Positions 7,210 to 17,251 are shown, numbered from the stretch's first letter. The stretch is DNA of 43,982 nucleotides from Spirochaetes bacterium GWF1_51_8 (GCA_001829415.1 MIBE01000030.1:57226-101207), one strand, 5' to 3'. Notes: a model not told the origin generated them from the letters alone. Numbers and translations: made by a program.

Positions 7210-8376
7210 TTAAAGCATGAGCTGAATATCGAACATCACGTTCTGCTGGGGAATCGTCCCGGGCAGCGTCCCGAGTTCTTCCACATAGTACGCGGCGTTG
7301 ATTTTTATCAACGGCAGATCGAAACCGAGGCCGAGAGTGGGATAACCCTTATAAAGCCCCGCGCGGACATCCAGGAACTGGAACAATCTCGCCTGTATAC
7401 CCAGACGGAACTTTAAAAGATAGCTTTCGGTGAAATCGAGAGCGTTGACGACATCGAAATAGATTTCCATTTTCGACAGAAGGAAACCGCTGATCGGCAG
7501 CATCCAGTTGATACCGACATCGAGAGCGGGTGTGAAATAAGTAGTCTCGTAGACCGCCGAGTTCGTCAGTTTCTCGAAACCGAACGAGCCCTGTTTGAGC
7601 ACGTACTCGCTCCAGTTGAACCCGGTGGAGAACCAGTCGTGGACAACAAAGCCGAACGCGAACTCAGGAGAATTTATAATCACGCCTACATCCGAACTGA
7701 TATTTTGTCCCATCAGGAAGCCTTTCTGGAACGCCGCTATTCCGGCGCCCATATCCAGAGCCTCGAGCAGGCTCATCCGGGGATCGACATATTTCATTCT
7801 ATTGAGGTATTTCAGGTTGATACCGCCGTACACACGGGTAAACTTACCGAGGAAGAACGGGATCGGCAGTTCGAAGCCGTAACCGACGATGAACCCAATA
7901 TCGGCATAGGTCTCGAAATCGACATACGGGATACCCGGCGAGGGTTTGACGGTCACCGATGTGAGGATATCGTCGTAGAGCAGAAGACCCAGTCCGCTGC
8001 CCATATAGCCGAGCATCAGAGGCCCGGTAACTCCGATCGTACTGCGGAGATCGAGGATCATCTGCCACTGATCGGAGGTCATCGTTTCAAGCGAAACCTC
8101 GCCGTTCGCGATCTTCAAGCCCAGCATCGCGAGATCGTAGGAATCGATATTGGCGCGGGCGCCTACTTTCAAAATGGAGAAACCTTTCATTTCGTTGATT
8201 CCCAATGCCGCGGGGTTCATGAAGATCAAGCCGAAACGCCCGGCATCCGCGACACCGGCTCCTCCGGTCGCGATCACATCGATCGACTGGGTGATCTTTT
8301 TCTCCTTCGTCAGCCCGAAGCCGATTGAAAAGGTGAGTAGTTGTATCAGGAATACTATTAAAATTTTGCTTTTCAT
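7210..8376 (-). CDS. Predicted outer-membrane beta-barrel protein
   Basis: A 388-aa protein with an N-terminal signal peptide (MKSKILIVFLIQLLTFSIGFG, about residues 1-21). The rest is glycine and aromatic-rich with alternating hydrophobic strands, and it ends in a hydrophobic strand (NVMFDIQLML), as expected of a barrel. An early segment, TGGAGVADAGRFGLIFMNPAALG, resembles the start of PorV/FadL-like spirochaete and Bacteroidetes outer-membrane proteins. It lies 15 bp after a TPR lipoprotein gene and is probably co-transcribed, suggesting a joint envelope role. Substrate and exact family are not recognised. Confidence 0.65.
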   Translation of the reverse strand: MKSKILIVFLIQLLTFSIGFGLTKEKKITQSIDVIATGGAGVADAGRFGLIFMNPAALGINEMKGFSILKVGARANIDSYDLAMLGLKIANGEVSLETMTSDQWQMILDLRSTIGVTGPLMLGYMGSGLGLLLYDDILTSVTVKPSPGIPYVDFETYADIGFIVGYGFELPIPFFLGKFTRVYGGINLKYLNRMKYVDPRMSLLEALDMGAGIAAFQKGFLMGQNISSDVGVIINSPEFAFGFVVHDWFSTGFNWSEYVLKQGSFGFEKLTNSAVYETTYFTPALDVGINWMLPISGFLLSKMEIYFDVVNALDFTESYLLKFRLGIQARLFQFLDVRAGLYKGYPTLGLGFDLPLIKINAAYYVEELGTLPGTIPQQNVMFDIQLML

Positions 8377-8391
8377 TTTTCCTCCCGAGGG

Positions 8392-9381
8392 TTACAAACC
8401 GAAGTAATTCGAGATCAAGTCGTTAAAGTTGGTCAGATCCGGGAAGATCTGCGTCAACTGGGATTCCATATCCACCAGATCGGTGATCCCCGCCGCCGCC
8501 ATAGCGTTTGTAAAATCGGTGTAATTCGTCGGCATAAATCCGTCCATCATCCAGAGATTGGTCAGGTCTTCGATACTCGAAATCCCGAACTGCGAAAGCG
8601 AAGTCAGGTTGGACACATAGTCGAAGTTCGAAAGAACGCTGTTTTTCATCGATGTGATCGATGCGCTGATATTCGAGACCTCGGCTTTTACCGTTGACGA
8701 CGTTACAGAATTCGCGATAATATCGAGACTGTATTCGGTACGGGATATCAATGTCGTAAACTGGGGGATGATCGCGTTGATCGTCACTAGCATCTCGATA
8801 GCGGTGATAAAATTCGTCGTATTGGGCAGATTGTTGCTCATCGACAGGTCGGGAAAGAATATCAGGTAATCGTTAGTGTCCCATAGGATATCCCCGTCCT
8901 GATCGGAGTCGCCGATGATAAACGCGGCGTAAGCGGTATTGAACAGGAGAAAATTCAGGTTGATATTGATATCGTTGTAAGGGATGATCCCGTCGCCCGC
9001 GCCTGAAACTATCGTGTAGAGTTTGTCATGCACGAAACCGCTCGCGCTGTAAAGTTTATTGAGATCGAGAAGGGCGTAGTTCGTGGTAATCAGCGCCCTG
9101 ATGATATTGGTGGGCGGGATCAGGTTGTAGATATATGCGGTACACAGCCCTTCGATAGCCAAAGAGTTGTCGGGATCGAGCAGGACTGCCTGTTCGAACG
9201 CGTCGTAAGCCTTTGTATATTCGCCGGACGACAGGTAACCGTCGCCGAGAGAGATCAGCATAGGTACGTTATCTACCGTTGCGGGCTCGCCGGGGTTGAG
9301 TAATGAAAAAAGGTTAAAACACGATGTCAGCATGAAAAATGATATAATGATCGCCGTGCCGGCAAATAATCTGAGTTTCAT
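8392..9381 (-). CDS. TPR-containing lipoprotein
   Basis: A 329-aa exported protein. Its signal peptide ends in a lipobox (MLTSCF, Cys about residue 21). One clear tetratricopeptide unit follows (SLGDGYLSSGEYTKAYDAFEQAVLLDPDNSLA split over about 44-75). The remainder is rich in Asn, Thr and Ile, with repeated LTNLW/LTNFND-type segments near the end. A GGAGGGTTT ribosome-binding site and a promoter are visible upstream. It precedes the beta-barrel gene, so the two may form an outer-membrane assembly. Function is otherwise unknown. Confidence 0.7.
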   Translation of the reverse strand: MKLRLFAGTAIIISFFMLTSCFNLFSLLNPGEPATVDNVPMLISLGDGYLSSGEYTKAYDAFEQAVLLDPDNSLAIEGLCTAYIYNLIPPTNIIRALITTNYALLDLNKLYSASGFVHDKLYTIVSGAGDGIIPYNDININLNFLLFNTAYAAFIIGDSDQDGDILWDTNDYLIFFPDLSMSNNLPNTTNFITAIEMLVTINAIIPQFTTLISRTEYSLDIIANSVTSSTVKAEVSNISASITSMKNSVLSNFDYVSNLTSLSQFGISSIEDLTNLWMMDGFMPTNYTDFTNAMAAAGITDLVDMESQLTQIFPDLTNFNDLISNYFGL

Positions 9382-9414
9382 AAACCCTCCTCACACACTA
9401 CCCACTTCTGTAAT

Positions 9415-9443
9415 AATATACACACAATTTTTGGATTTTCCAA
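9415..9443 (-). promoter_or_regulatory. Putative promoter of the lipoprotein/OMP pair
   Basis: On the minus strand TTGGAA (-35), a 17-bp spacer and TATATT (-10) lie 34 bp upstream of the lipoprotein ATG. Confidence 0.5.
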
Positions 9444-9450
9444 GATAATT

Positions 9451-9948
9451 TTAATCAACTTTGATTTTCTTCAGGTCGAACTCGAGGCGGCTGTAGACCC
9501 GCTCGATTGTTTGATAGAGCCTCTCGTTATGCGAAACAATTCTTCTGCCGAGGTATTTGATCAGTTCACCCTTCTCGGTCAGCACCTCGACCACCCTTTT
9601 CTTTTTCGCCTCGATATTTTCCCAGACAACTTCGCTTTCCTGCCGCTGACGGATATGCTTGGAGGGAATATATCCCACAAGCCTTTCTTTCAGCTCCGTC
9701 CTCTTGATCTTTTCCATCACCTGGTTCGTCTCCTGGGACATCTTCTTGGTCTCGTCCGATCCGAGGATCATCATCTCGAAGAACCCGATGTCTTTTAAAT
9801 CGAACATGTAACACGCCACGGCCTCTTCTTCGAAAACCCGGCAGATATAGGTATAGATTTTCTCTTTCAAATCGTTCGAGAAGACACGTTTCCACGCCCA
9901 GTATAACTTGTCGAGCAGATTTACAACCAATTTTTGCCTGAGAGTCAT
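9451..9948 (-). CDS. Hypothetical protein, last gene of the HD-GYP operon
   Basis: A 165-aa charged, mainly helical, probably cytoplasmic protein with no signal peptide or membrane segment. I do not recognise a family. The C-terminal third (KRVVEVLTEKGELIKYLGRRIVSHNERLY) is lysine and glutamate-rich and could pack as helices. Its start overlaps the preceding gene as ATGA, so expression is coupled to the RecQ-like gene. Context suggests it is a dedicated component of the same signalling or nucleic-acid module. Confidence 0.6.
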   Translation of the reverse strand: MTLRQKLVVNLLDKLYWAWKRVFSNDLKEKIYTYICRVFEEEAVACYMFDLKDIGFFEMMILGSDETKKMSQETNQVMEKIKRTELKERLVGYIPSKHIRQRQESEVVWENIEAKKKRVVEVLTEKGELIKYLGRRIVSHNERLYQTIERVYSRLEFDLKKIKVD

Positions 9949-10760
9949 TTTATTCCTTGAGCGATCACACCCGCCGCTTTCACCATTATCTCATTCCCCA
10001 GTTTTTTGAACTCTAAAAAGCCCTCGTTCTTCAGGCGAAACACCTCTTCCGTTATCCTGTCGCGCGGGACGCCCCGGAGGGTTCCATAGCCCGGAAAAAA
10101 GAGATCGCCGGACTTCATTCCCTGCCCTAACTCGATAATCCGCCCGATCGTGATCCCGTTCCGGGAACAGGCCGCTAAAACTAACAGCTTCAGCCCCAGT
10201 TCGCCCGGCACGGTTTTTCCTCTTTCACTGCGGTTCTCATCAATCGAATTGTCATCTAGTACCGGTAGAAGGCTCCCTCTCCCCGACACCCACTCGTACA
10301 TCCTCACGGCATCGGCGTCGTCGCCCCTGTCCGTCATCACGGCATAATCGTCAGGGTCGATAATCAGGATCATCTCCGGCGCTTTTCCGCGCTTCATCTG
10401 ATTCATATCGGAAAGTAAGCCCTGTATCCGAAGCGGAACGCGAAAATAGACGATCCTTTCGATTTCCAGAGCGTCAATTTCCGGAAAGTAATCGGTAATA
10501 AGAATATATGGGTTTCGTAACTTTATCAAACTTTTAGGGGTAATTTCCCTGTTTTTTCCTAATTCTAATTCATACACAGGCATAGAGTTATACATTTTTC
10601 GCAAATGATGCTGAAAAAAACCGGTATAATAAGGGGAGCCTGTGATTAAAAGCGTGTTTTTCGTTTGCCGGAGCAGCTCGAACAGGGTTTGTGTTTTATT
10701 GACAGTGAACCGGACAAGGAAATCGGCTCGCTCCTCACGTAGAAAGGCGGGAACATTCAT
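9945..10760 (-). CDS. RecQ-C/RQC-like protein lacking the helicase ATPase lobe
   Basis: A 271-aa protein. Residues about 35-136 can be laid against the second RecA lobe of RecQ helicases: NTLLITGSP, then YILITDYFPEIDALEIERIVYFRVP, then KAPEMILIIDPDD, matching the spacing of helicase motifs IV-VI. The motif VI QxxGRxGR is replaced by SDMNQMKRGK, so arginine fingers are lost. The C-terminus (YGTLRGVPRDRITEEVF, KNEGFLEFKKLGNE) resembles the RQC winged helix. There is no Walker A lobe. The gene sits 1 bp after the GGDEF gene and overlaps the next. The relationship is by eye and needs a profile search; alternatives are another P-loop-derived scaffold or a DNA-binding winged-helix protein. Confidence 0.45.
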   Translation of the reverse strand: MNVPAFLREERADFLVRFTVNKTQTLFELLRQTKNTLLITGSPYYTGFFQHHLRKMYNSMPVYELELGKNREITPKSLIKLRNPYILITDYFPEIDALEIERIVYFRVPLRIQGLLSDMNQMKRGKAPEMILIIDPDDYAVMTDRGDDADAVRMYEWVSGRGSLLPVLDDNSIDENRSERGKTVPGELGLKLLVLAACSRNGITIGRIIELGQGMKSGDLFFPGYGTLRGVPRDRITEEVFRLKNEGFLEFKKLGNEIMVKAAGVIAQGIK

Positions 10761-10761
10761 C

Positions 10762-11628
10762 TTAATCGGCCAATTCTTTTCCGGCGGTTTTCACATCCGG
10801 AACTGCGATAGAATTCGGTCCCTTCTCTTTCGACTTATATCTCATCCGCTGGAGTTCGTTTAACAGCTCTTCTTCGTTGATACCGTTGACCGGATACTCC
10901 ACGAGCCCGATTGTCAGCGAGACATTCATCAGCCGGTTCTCTATCTGGATCATGTCGGTGATAAAACTCGAAAGAATACGTTCGGCGAGGATCTTCGCGC
11001 CCTCGATCTCGGTGCGCGGAAGAAGCAGGATAAACCTGTCGTCCAGATAACGGATGATCGTATCTTCCGAACGGATCGTCCGCCTGATCCGCTCCACCAC
11101 CTCGATCAGGACATAGTTCCCGACATGGTACCCATAGTTGTTATTGATAATCGAGAACTTGTGAATATCGACCGTCATCATCGAGAACTTGTAATGGTTC
11201 CGGTCTGAACGGTTCACTTCGGCCTTCAGCACACGGTCGAGATAGTTCCGGTTGAAGGCGTTTGTCAAGGGGTCTTTGAAATTCCGCTCTTCGATATGAT
11301 CGGCCATGTAGATATCGATAAAAACTGGGTTGAGGATAATCCTGTTCCGCTCTACGATATAGTCCATCATCCCCACGAAGAAGTTCAGGTTCTTTCCCAA
11401 CTTCTCGGAAATGCTCGCGCAATGCGTAACGATATTCTCGAAAAGGCGTTTTGCGTCGGGTTCGCTCAATGTCAGCCGGGTGATTTTGAAGAAAATGAAT
11501 TTCAGGATCGGAAAATCCGGAAATGTCTCATACAGCATATCGACTGCCGATTTCATCCGAACCCAGTCCTCGACATTGTCGTGAAAAACTACCAGGATAT
11601 CGTTTTCTATTTCGGAAGGCGTATGCAT
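10762..11628 (-). CDS. Degenerate GGDEF-domain protein (likely c-di-GMP receptor or scaffold)
   Basis: A 288-aa protein with a helical N-terminal region (about 1-115) and a C-terminal GGDEF fold (about 118-275). The fold starts with FKDPLTNAFNRNYLD and includes VDIHKFSIIN. The active-site motif is LDDRF (195-199) instead of GGDEF, so diguanylate cyclase activity is unlikely. The inhibitory-site RxxD (RSED, 186-189) is intact at the correct spacing, which often marks c-di-GMP-binding effectors. The start is ATG 11628 with AAGGA upstream; an in-frame extension to 11760 would overlap the HD gene and lacks support. It lies 10 bp after the HD-GYP gene. Confidence 0.78.
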   Translation of the reverse strand: MHTPSEIENDILVVFHDNVEDWVRMKSAVDMLYETFPDFPILKFIFFKITRLTLSEPDAKRLFENIVTHCASISEKLGKNLNFFVGMMDYIVERNRIILNPVFIDIYMADHIEERNFKDPLTNAFNRNYLDRVLKAEVNRSDRNHYKFSMMTVDIHKFSIINNNYGYHVGNYVLIEVVERIRRTIRSEDTIIRYLDDRFILLLPRTEIEGAKILAERILSSFITDMIQIENRLMNVSLTIGLVEYPVNGINEEELLNELQRMRYKSKEKGPNSIAVPDVKTAGKELAD

Positions 11629-11638
11629 GCTCACTTCC

Positions 11639-12574
11639 TTAAGAATTGAAAAGGTGCTGGAAGCCGAAATCGAACGCTTCGACGATCTTCGGGTCGAAAG
11701 AGACCTTGGAAGTACGGAGCTTGCCGATATAGTCCCTGTACGGCCTCGGACGAATCGCATAATCGCCGCTCATCAGGAGTTCGAAATAGTTCGACGCGGA
11801 GAGCAGACGAATCGCGAATTCCATCCCGTCGCCGGATACCCCGCGAGGGCCGCCTGTGCCGTCGATATGCTCCTCATGATTGAGGATCATATCTATGGTA
11901 AGTTTGTCCAGTTCGTGCTTATTATTCTCGGACTCGATCACTTTAAAACTTTGGATGGGGTGCTGGAGGTACTTGGAAACCTCGAGTTCCTCGAGATCGA
12001 TCCGCCTCTTTTCGGCGAAACGGAGGTCGAATTTCATCAGGCCGATATCGTGCAGGAAGCTCGCGGTCATGATCCGGTCGATCATGATCCCGTCGATCAT
12101 GCCCTGCAGGTTGAGCGTGTTATAGGTGAAGTATCCCACGAGGGCGATGAAGGTCGTATTCACGGTATGGCTGAATATTTTCTTGGAGTACGCTTTCAGT
12201 TGTGAGAGCTTCCAGAGGACATAGTCGTTCTCGGCAAGCGATGTCTTCATATACTTATTGACAAAGTCCTTAGTGTTTCTCGGGAGGTCTTTGAACATCT
12301 CTCCGCCCTCGAAAAGGGAAATCAGGTAAGCGCACCATTTGATACGGAGGTCTTCCGCGATATAATGCGGGATAGTCGTCCGGACACGAAGGGCTTTGTT
12401 GATCGCCGCCGGTACCCGGACTCTGATCTTGTCGACATCTTTTACAGTCAATATGCGTTCCGTTCCCATTAGGACGTTACGCTTGTCGTCGAAAATAGGC
12501 TCCATCAGGAGAAAAGCTTGACCTTCCTTGATCTTCTGCTCAAGGTCACTGAGGCCCAATAAAAGTTCAGGCAT
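11639..12574 (-). CDS. HD-GYP-type phosphodiesterase-like protein (GGP variant)
   Basis: A 311-aa protein with an HD-GYP core after a ~120-residue N-terminal domain. Visible motifs are H136 (FSHTVNT), H175-D176 (FLHDIG), H205-P206 (QHPIQS), NHEE (232-235) and DGTGGP (238-243). The last corresponds to the GYP motif DGxGYP, with Tyr replaced by Gly. HD-GYP enzymes hydrolyse c-di-GMP; the metal ligands appear mostly present, but the changed GYP makes activity uncertain. AAGGAGGGG precedes the ATG. It leads a four-gene operon with a degenerate GGDEF protein. Confidence 0.8.
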   Translation of the reverse strand: MPELLLGLSDLEQKIKEGQAFLLMEPIFDDKRNVLMGTERILTVKDVDKIRVRVPAAINKALRVRTTIPHYIAEDLRIKWCAYLISLFEGGEMFKDLPRNTKDFVNKYMKTSLAENDYVLWKLSQLKAYSKKIFSHTVNTTFIALVGYFTYNTLNLQGMIDGIMIDRIMTASFLHDIGLMKFDLRFAEKRRIDLEELEVSKYLQHPIQSFKVIESENNKHELDKLTIDMILNHEEHIDGTGGPRGVSGDGMEFAIRLLSASNYFELLMSGDYAIRPRPYRDYIGKLRTSKVSFDPKIVEAFDFGFQHLFNS

Positions 12575-12617
12575 TCTGGCGTCCCCTCCTTTTTGCCGTC
12601 ACCATTTTCACCCCATT

Positions 12618-12645
12618 AATGTAATGTATAAAATCAATTTGTCAA
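12618..12645 (-). promoter_or_regulatory. Putative promoter of the HD-GYP operon
   Basis: On the minus strand a perfect TTGACA (-35), a 16-bp spacer and TACATT (-10) lie 44 bp upstream of the HD-GYP start, within the 97-bp gap after guaB. Confidence 0.5.
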
Positions 12646-12671
12646 CTGAAAATCCATTTTATTCCGCCGGC

Positions 12672-14210
<1,539 letters not shown>

Positions 14211-14213
14211 CTA

Positions 14214-14242
14214 ATTATACAATAGAACGGCTAAAAACGCAA
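14214..14242 (-). promoter_or_regulatory. Putative guaB promoter
   Basis: On the minus strand a perfect TATAAT (-10) is preceded at 17 bp by TTGCGT (-35), 30 bp upstream of the guaB ATG. It is divergent from the zupT promoter 31 bp away. Confidence 0.5.
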
Positions 14243-14273
14243 AATAACCCCAGATATCCCGATGCGTTTTTCA

Positions 14274-14302
14274 TTGAAATAATTTCTAAAACGTCTTATG
14301 AT
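14274..14302 (+). promoter_or_regulatory. Putative zupT promoter
   Basis: TTGAAA (-35), a 17-bp spacer and TATGAT (-10) lie 18 bp upstream of the ZIP transporter ATG. No dyad resembling a Zur box was recognised. Confidence 0.55.
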
Positions 14303-14320
14303 ATATCCGCGGAGGCGCGT

Positions 14321-15133
14321 ATGTTTGAGGATAATGTTCTGCTCGCGTTCGGATTGACGTTATTCGCCGGGTTATCGACCGGTATCGGAAGCGCGATAGC
14401 GTTCCTCGCGAAACGCACAAACACCCGTTTTCTCGCCGTCGCGCTCGGGTTTTCGGCCGGCGTCATGATCTATGTGTCGTTCGTGGAAATCTTCCAGAAG
14501 GCGAGAATTGCACTGACAGAGTCTCTGGGTAACGGGTTGGGGACATGGGCTACGGTCGCGGCGTTCTTCGCGGGTATCCTGTTCATCGGCCTGATCGACA
14601 AGCTCGTCCCGAAGGCGGACAACCCGCACGAGATGCACAAGATCGAAGAACTGAGCGACGTCCCGAAGATAGATAAAATTAAAAAGCTCTACCGAACGGG
14701 AATTTTCGTAGCGCTCGCTATCGCGATCCACAACTTCCCCGAAGGCCTCGCGACATTCGCCGCGGCCCTCAGCGATCCCCGCCTCGGTATCGCTATCGCG
14801 GTGGCTATCGCGATCCACAACATCCCCGAAGGCATCTCGGTTTCAATCCCGATTTTCTATGCCACCGGGAATAAGAAGAAGGCCTTCTTATACTCTTTCC
14901 TCTCGGGAGTATCCGAGCCGGTCGGCGCATTGATCGGTTATCTTATCTTGAGGCCGTTTTTTAACGATTTCGTGTTCGGTGTGCTCTTCGCCGCAGTAGG
15001 CGGTATCATGGTGTTTATCTCGTTGGACGAATTATTACCCGCCGCGCAGGAATACGGCGAGCATCACCTTTCGATCTACGGACTGGTCGCGGGAATGGCG
15101 GTGATGGCGCTCAGCCTCCTGATGTTCATTTAG
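14321..15133 (+). CDS. zupT: ZIP-family divalent metal transporter, ZupT-like
   Basis: Inner-membrane metal importer of 270 aa with about eight hydrophobic helices. The family motifs are obvious and duplicated: [13 protein letters not shown] in TM4 and [15 protein letters not shown] in TM5, whose His, Asn and Glu residues coordinate Zn2+ or Fe2+. The TM3-TM4 cytoplasmic loop is charged and histidine-poor ([13 protein letters not shown]). A GGAGG ribosome-binding site precedes the ATG. It is monocistronic and convergent with the MCP gene, with a MITE-like insertion between their 3' ends. Confidence 0.93.
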   Translation: MFEDNVLLAFGLTLFAGLSTGIGSAIAFLAKRTNTRFLAVALGFSAGVMIYVSFVEIFQKARIALTESLGNGLGTWATVAAFFAGILFIGLIDKLVPKADNPHEMHKIEELSDVPKIDKIKKLYRTGIFVALAIAIHNFPEGLATFAAALSDPRLGIAIAVAIAIHNIPEGISVSIPIFYATGNKKKAFLYSFLSGVSEPVGALIGYLILRPFFNDFVFGVLFAAVGGIMVFISLDELLPAAQEYGEHHLSIYGLVAGMAVMALSLLMFI

Positions 15134-15138
15134 CTTAT

Positions 15139-15352
15139 GGGCACTTCTAAAAACTCGTAAATAATAGGGTGTTATCAAACATTTGAGAAATAGCCTTGTC
15201 ATTGCGAGTGTAGCGAAGCAATCTGTTTTAATATTCGACAATAAATTACACCGACTGCTTCGCCGTTTTGCGTCTCGCAGTGACAAAAAAATACTATATT
15301 CTGTTCTGATAAATGTTTTTTATTCATTATGACAGAGTTTTTAGAACCGCCC
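15139..15352. mobile_element. MITE-like element with 18-bp terminal inverted repeats and 4-bp target duplication
   Basis: The element is 214 bp and non-coding. Its left end GGGCACTTCTAAAAACTC (15139-15156) and the inverse of its right end GGGCGGTTCTAAAAACTC (15335-15352) match at 16 of 18 positions. TTAT flanks both sides (15135-15138 and 15353-15356), the expected footprint of transposition. The right-hand TTAT contains the MCP stop codon, so the insertion landed in the short gap between two convergent genes without breaking either. There is no transposase, so movement would need one in trans. I cannot name the parent IS family. Confidence 0.7.
15196..15286. repeat. REP-like imperfect palindrome inside the MITE-like element
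   Basis: The left arm TTGTCATTGCGAG...GCGAAGCAATC (15196-15222) and right arm GACTGCTTCGCC...CTCGCAGTGACAA (15253-15286) are imperfect inverse complements, separated by an AT-rich 30-nt loop. Sequences of the type TGTCATTGCGAG-GCGAAGCAATC recur as dispersed palindromes in many bacterial genomes. It can form a long hairpin and might act as a bidirectional terminator for zupT and the MCP gene. Confidence 0.7.
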
Positions 15353-17251
15353 TTATTCGAAAACAAATTTCGAGACAAGGTGGGTGAGTTTTTCGCTCAT
15401 CTCCTGGAGCTCGTTCGCGAGGGACGCTAGCTTCTCGATATACCCAGTGTCTTCCGAGAACGAATTATTAAGCGCGGACAGGGATTGCCCGATATTCTTC
15501 GCGCCGTCCGACTGGACTTCGAAAGCGCTCCCGATTGTCTCGGATATCTTGGTCAGACTGTCCGATGCGTTCTTGATATCGCGGACTGAGTCTCCCTGCT
15601 GCTCGGCTATTCCGCCTATCTCGGACATGATCGCGGTGCTCTGCTCGAAATTCGAAAAGATCGCCTCCAGCGCGGCCTTGGCGGAATTCGACAGGTTCTG
15701 GCCTTCCTGCGCTTCGATCGACCCCGCCCTCGCGATCAGCACTGCTTCCTCGACACTCTTCTTGATGGCGTCGACTAAAACAGTGATGCTCGCCACTGCC
15801 GACGACGATTTATCCGCGAGCAGTCTGATCTCGTTCGCGACAATCGCGAAACCCTTTCCCGCCTGGCCCGCATGCGCCGCCTCGATAGATGCGTTCATCG
15901 CGAGCATGTTCGTGCTCTCGGAAATCTCCTCGATAGAACGGAGTATTTCGTCGATCCGTTCGGTCGTTTCTCCGGCGACCCGGACACGTTCGGCGATATC
16001 CCTGAGATTGACGCCCATCTTGATCGTCTTCTCAAACGCCTGACTGACGGTATCCAGTCCGTCGTTCACCGCTTTTTTATTCTCATTCGTCTTGGTACGC
16101 GCGGTCTTCACGATCTCGACTACCGCGATGAGGTTTTCCGTGACCTGTTTCGCGGCCTCGGCGTTATCCCGGACAAATTTCAGCAGAGTATCGATATTGA
16201 GGTTGACGCCCGTCATGATTTCATTAAACCGGGCCATGGTATCGGATATCTCCGATGCCGATTCGGCTTGAACTTCCACACCCCCCGCGAGCTCGCTCGA
16301 AGAATTGGATACGACCTCAATACTGTATTTCAGCTTCATCACCATATCCCTCAGTTCGGAGAAATCGCCGCTCAGCCTCTGCATGAAGCTATTGAACGCC
16401 TGTGAGAGTTCCCCGAGTTCGTCGAAATTGATGAGGATGATCCGTTTGGTAAGATCGGCGTTACCGAGCGAAAACTCTTTCAGTTTATCTTTTAAAAATC
16501 CAATCTGGTAGAGATAAATTCTCCGCGACAGGAAGAGCAGTCCCACGCTGGAAAGGACCAGGAATACCCCGATAATAATAAATCCGAAGAGCAGCCTATC
16601 GGGTTCGGCGGCCACGAGGGGCGAGGATGCGGAATAGTAAGAAAAGTACCCGAGGTATGTCAGCATGAAGATCATCACAGAGAACAGGACGATGTATTCC
16701 CGGTAACGGATGAACATGTCGTTCTCGGCCGCTTCCATCGAGGTGATCTTGAGCTGTTGTTTCAGTTTCATGGTCAGCAGATGGATCAGGACGGCGGAAT
16801 ACACCGATGCGATCAAACCGGCGCTCATCTTCATGGTGAGCACCCAGAAGAATGAAATACCGCTGTCGGGATTCCAGTTCTTGATGATAAAATAAGCGGT
16901 CGTTCCTAAAATAAAAAACGTTTCCTGTACGATCAGGATAGACCACGGGAGTTTGACAGTCACGACACGCGCCTTATCATATTCCTTTTTTTCAGTCAGG
17001 TACAGGAATAACGGGCGAAGCGTAATAAATACGATGAGATTGATAAAAAACAGACACGCCGCGATTAAAACAAGAACCAGCGGCTTGAATGTCATCGCCA
17101 GCCGCGTCCCGATATCCGCGTGAGCGGCATCCAGTTTGATATTCAAAAATGAGGAAATAAACTCGCTTGAAAGGAGAAACAGGACACAACTGCCGATAGT
17201 GATAGCCAGCACATAGAGCTTAACCTTTCCGACATTGACACTGTGATCCAT
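15353..17251 (-). CDS. Methyl-accepting chemotaxis protein with six-helix membrane domain
   Basis: A 632-aa transducer. The N-terminal half has about six hydrophobic helices and no large periplasmic ligand domain. Next comes a HAMP-like segment ([14 protein letters not shown]...[14 protein letters not shown]) and a long coiled-coil signalling domain. The conserved hairpin tip reads [17 protein letters not shown], followed by [18 protein letters not shown], which contacts CheA and CheW. The start is ATG 17251, because GGAG precedes it and the upstream ATG at 17278 falls in the promoter -10 zone. Its membrane-embedded sensor suggests sensing of membrane state or small hydrophobic cues. Confidence 0.92.
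   Translation of the reverse strand: MDHSVNVGKVKLYVLAITIGSCVLFLLSSEFISSFLNIKLDAAHADIGTRLAMTFKPLVLVLIAACLFFINLIVFITLRPLFLYLTEKKEYDKARVVTVKLPWSILIVQETFFILGTTAYFIIKNWNPDSGISFFWVLTMKMSAGLIASVYSAVLIHLLTMKLKQQLKITSMEAAENDMFIRYREYIVLFSVMIFMLTYLGYFSYYSASSPLVAAEPDRLLFGFIIIGVFLVLSSVGLLFLSRRIYLYQIGFLKDKLKEFSLGNADLTKRIILINFDELGELSQAFNSFMQRLSGDFSELRDMVMKLKYSIEVVSNSSSELAGGVEVQAESASEISDTMARFNEIMTGVNLNIDTLLKFVRDNAEAAKQVTENLIAVVEIVKTARTKTNENKKAVNDGLDTVSQAFEKTIKMGVNLRDIAERVRVAGETTERIDEILRSIEEISESTNMLAMNASIEAAHAGQAGKGFAIVANEIRLLADKSSSAVASITVLVDAIKKSVEEAVLIARAGSIEAQEGQNLSNSAKAALEAIFSNFEQSTAIMSEIGGIAEQQGDSVRDIKNASDSLTKISETIGSAFEVQSDGAKNIGQSLSALNNSFSEDTGYIEKLASLANELQEMSEKLTHLVSKFVFE

Noticed and set aside
11629-11760. 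44-residue upstream extension of the GGDEF protein
   Set aside because: It is Ser/Arg-rich shadow coding inside the HD-GYP gene, while ATG 11628 has an AAGGA site.
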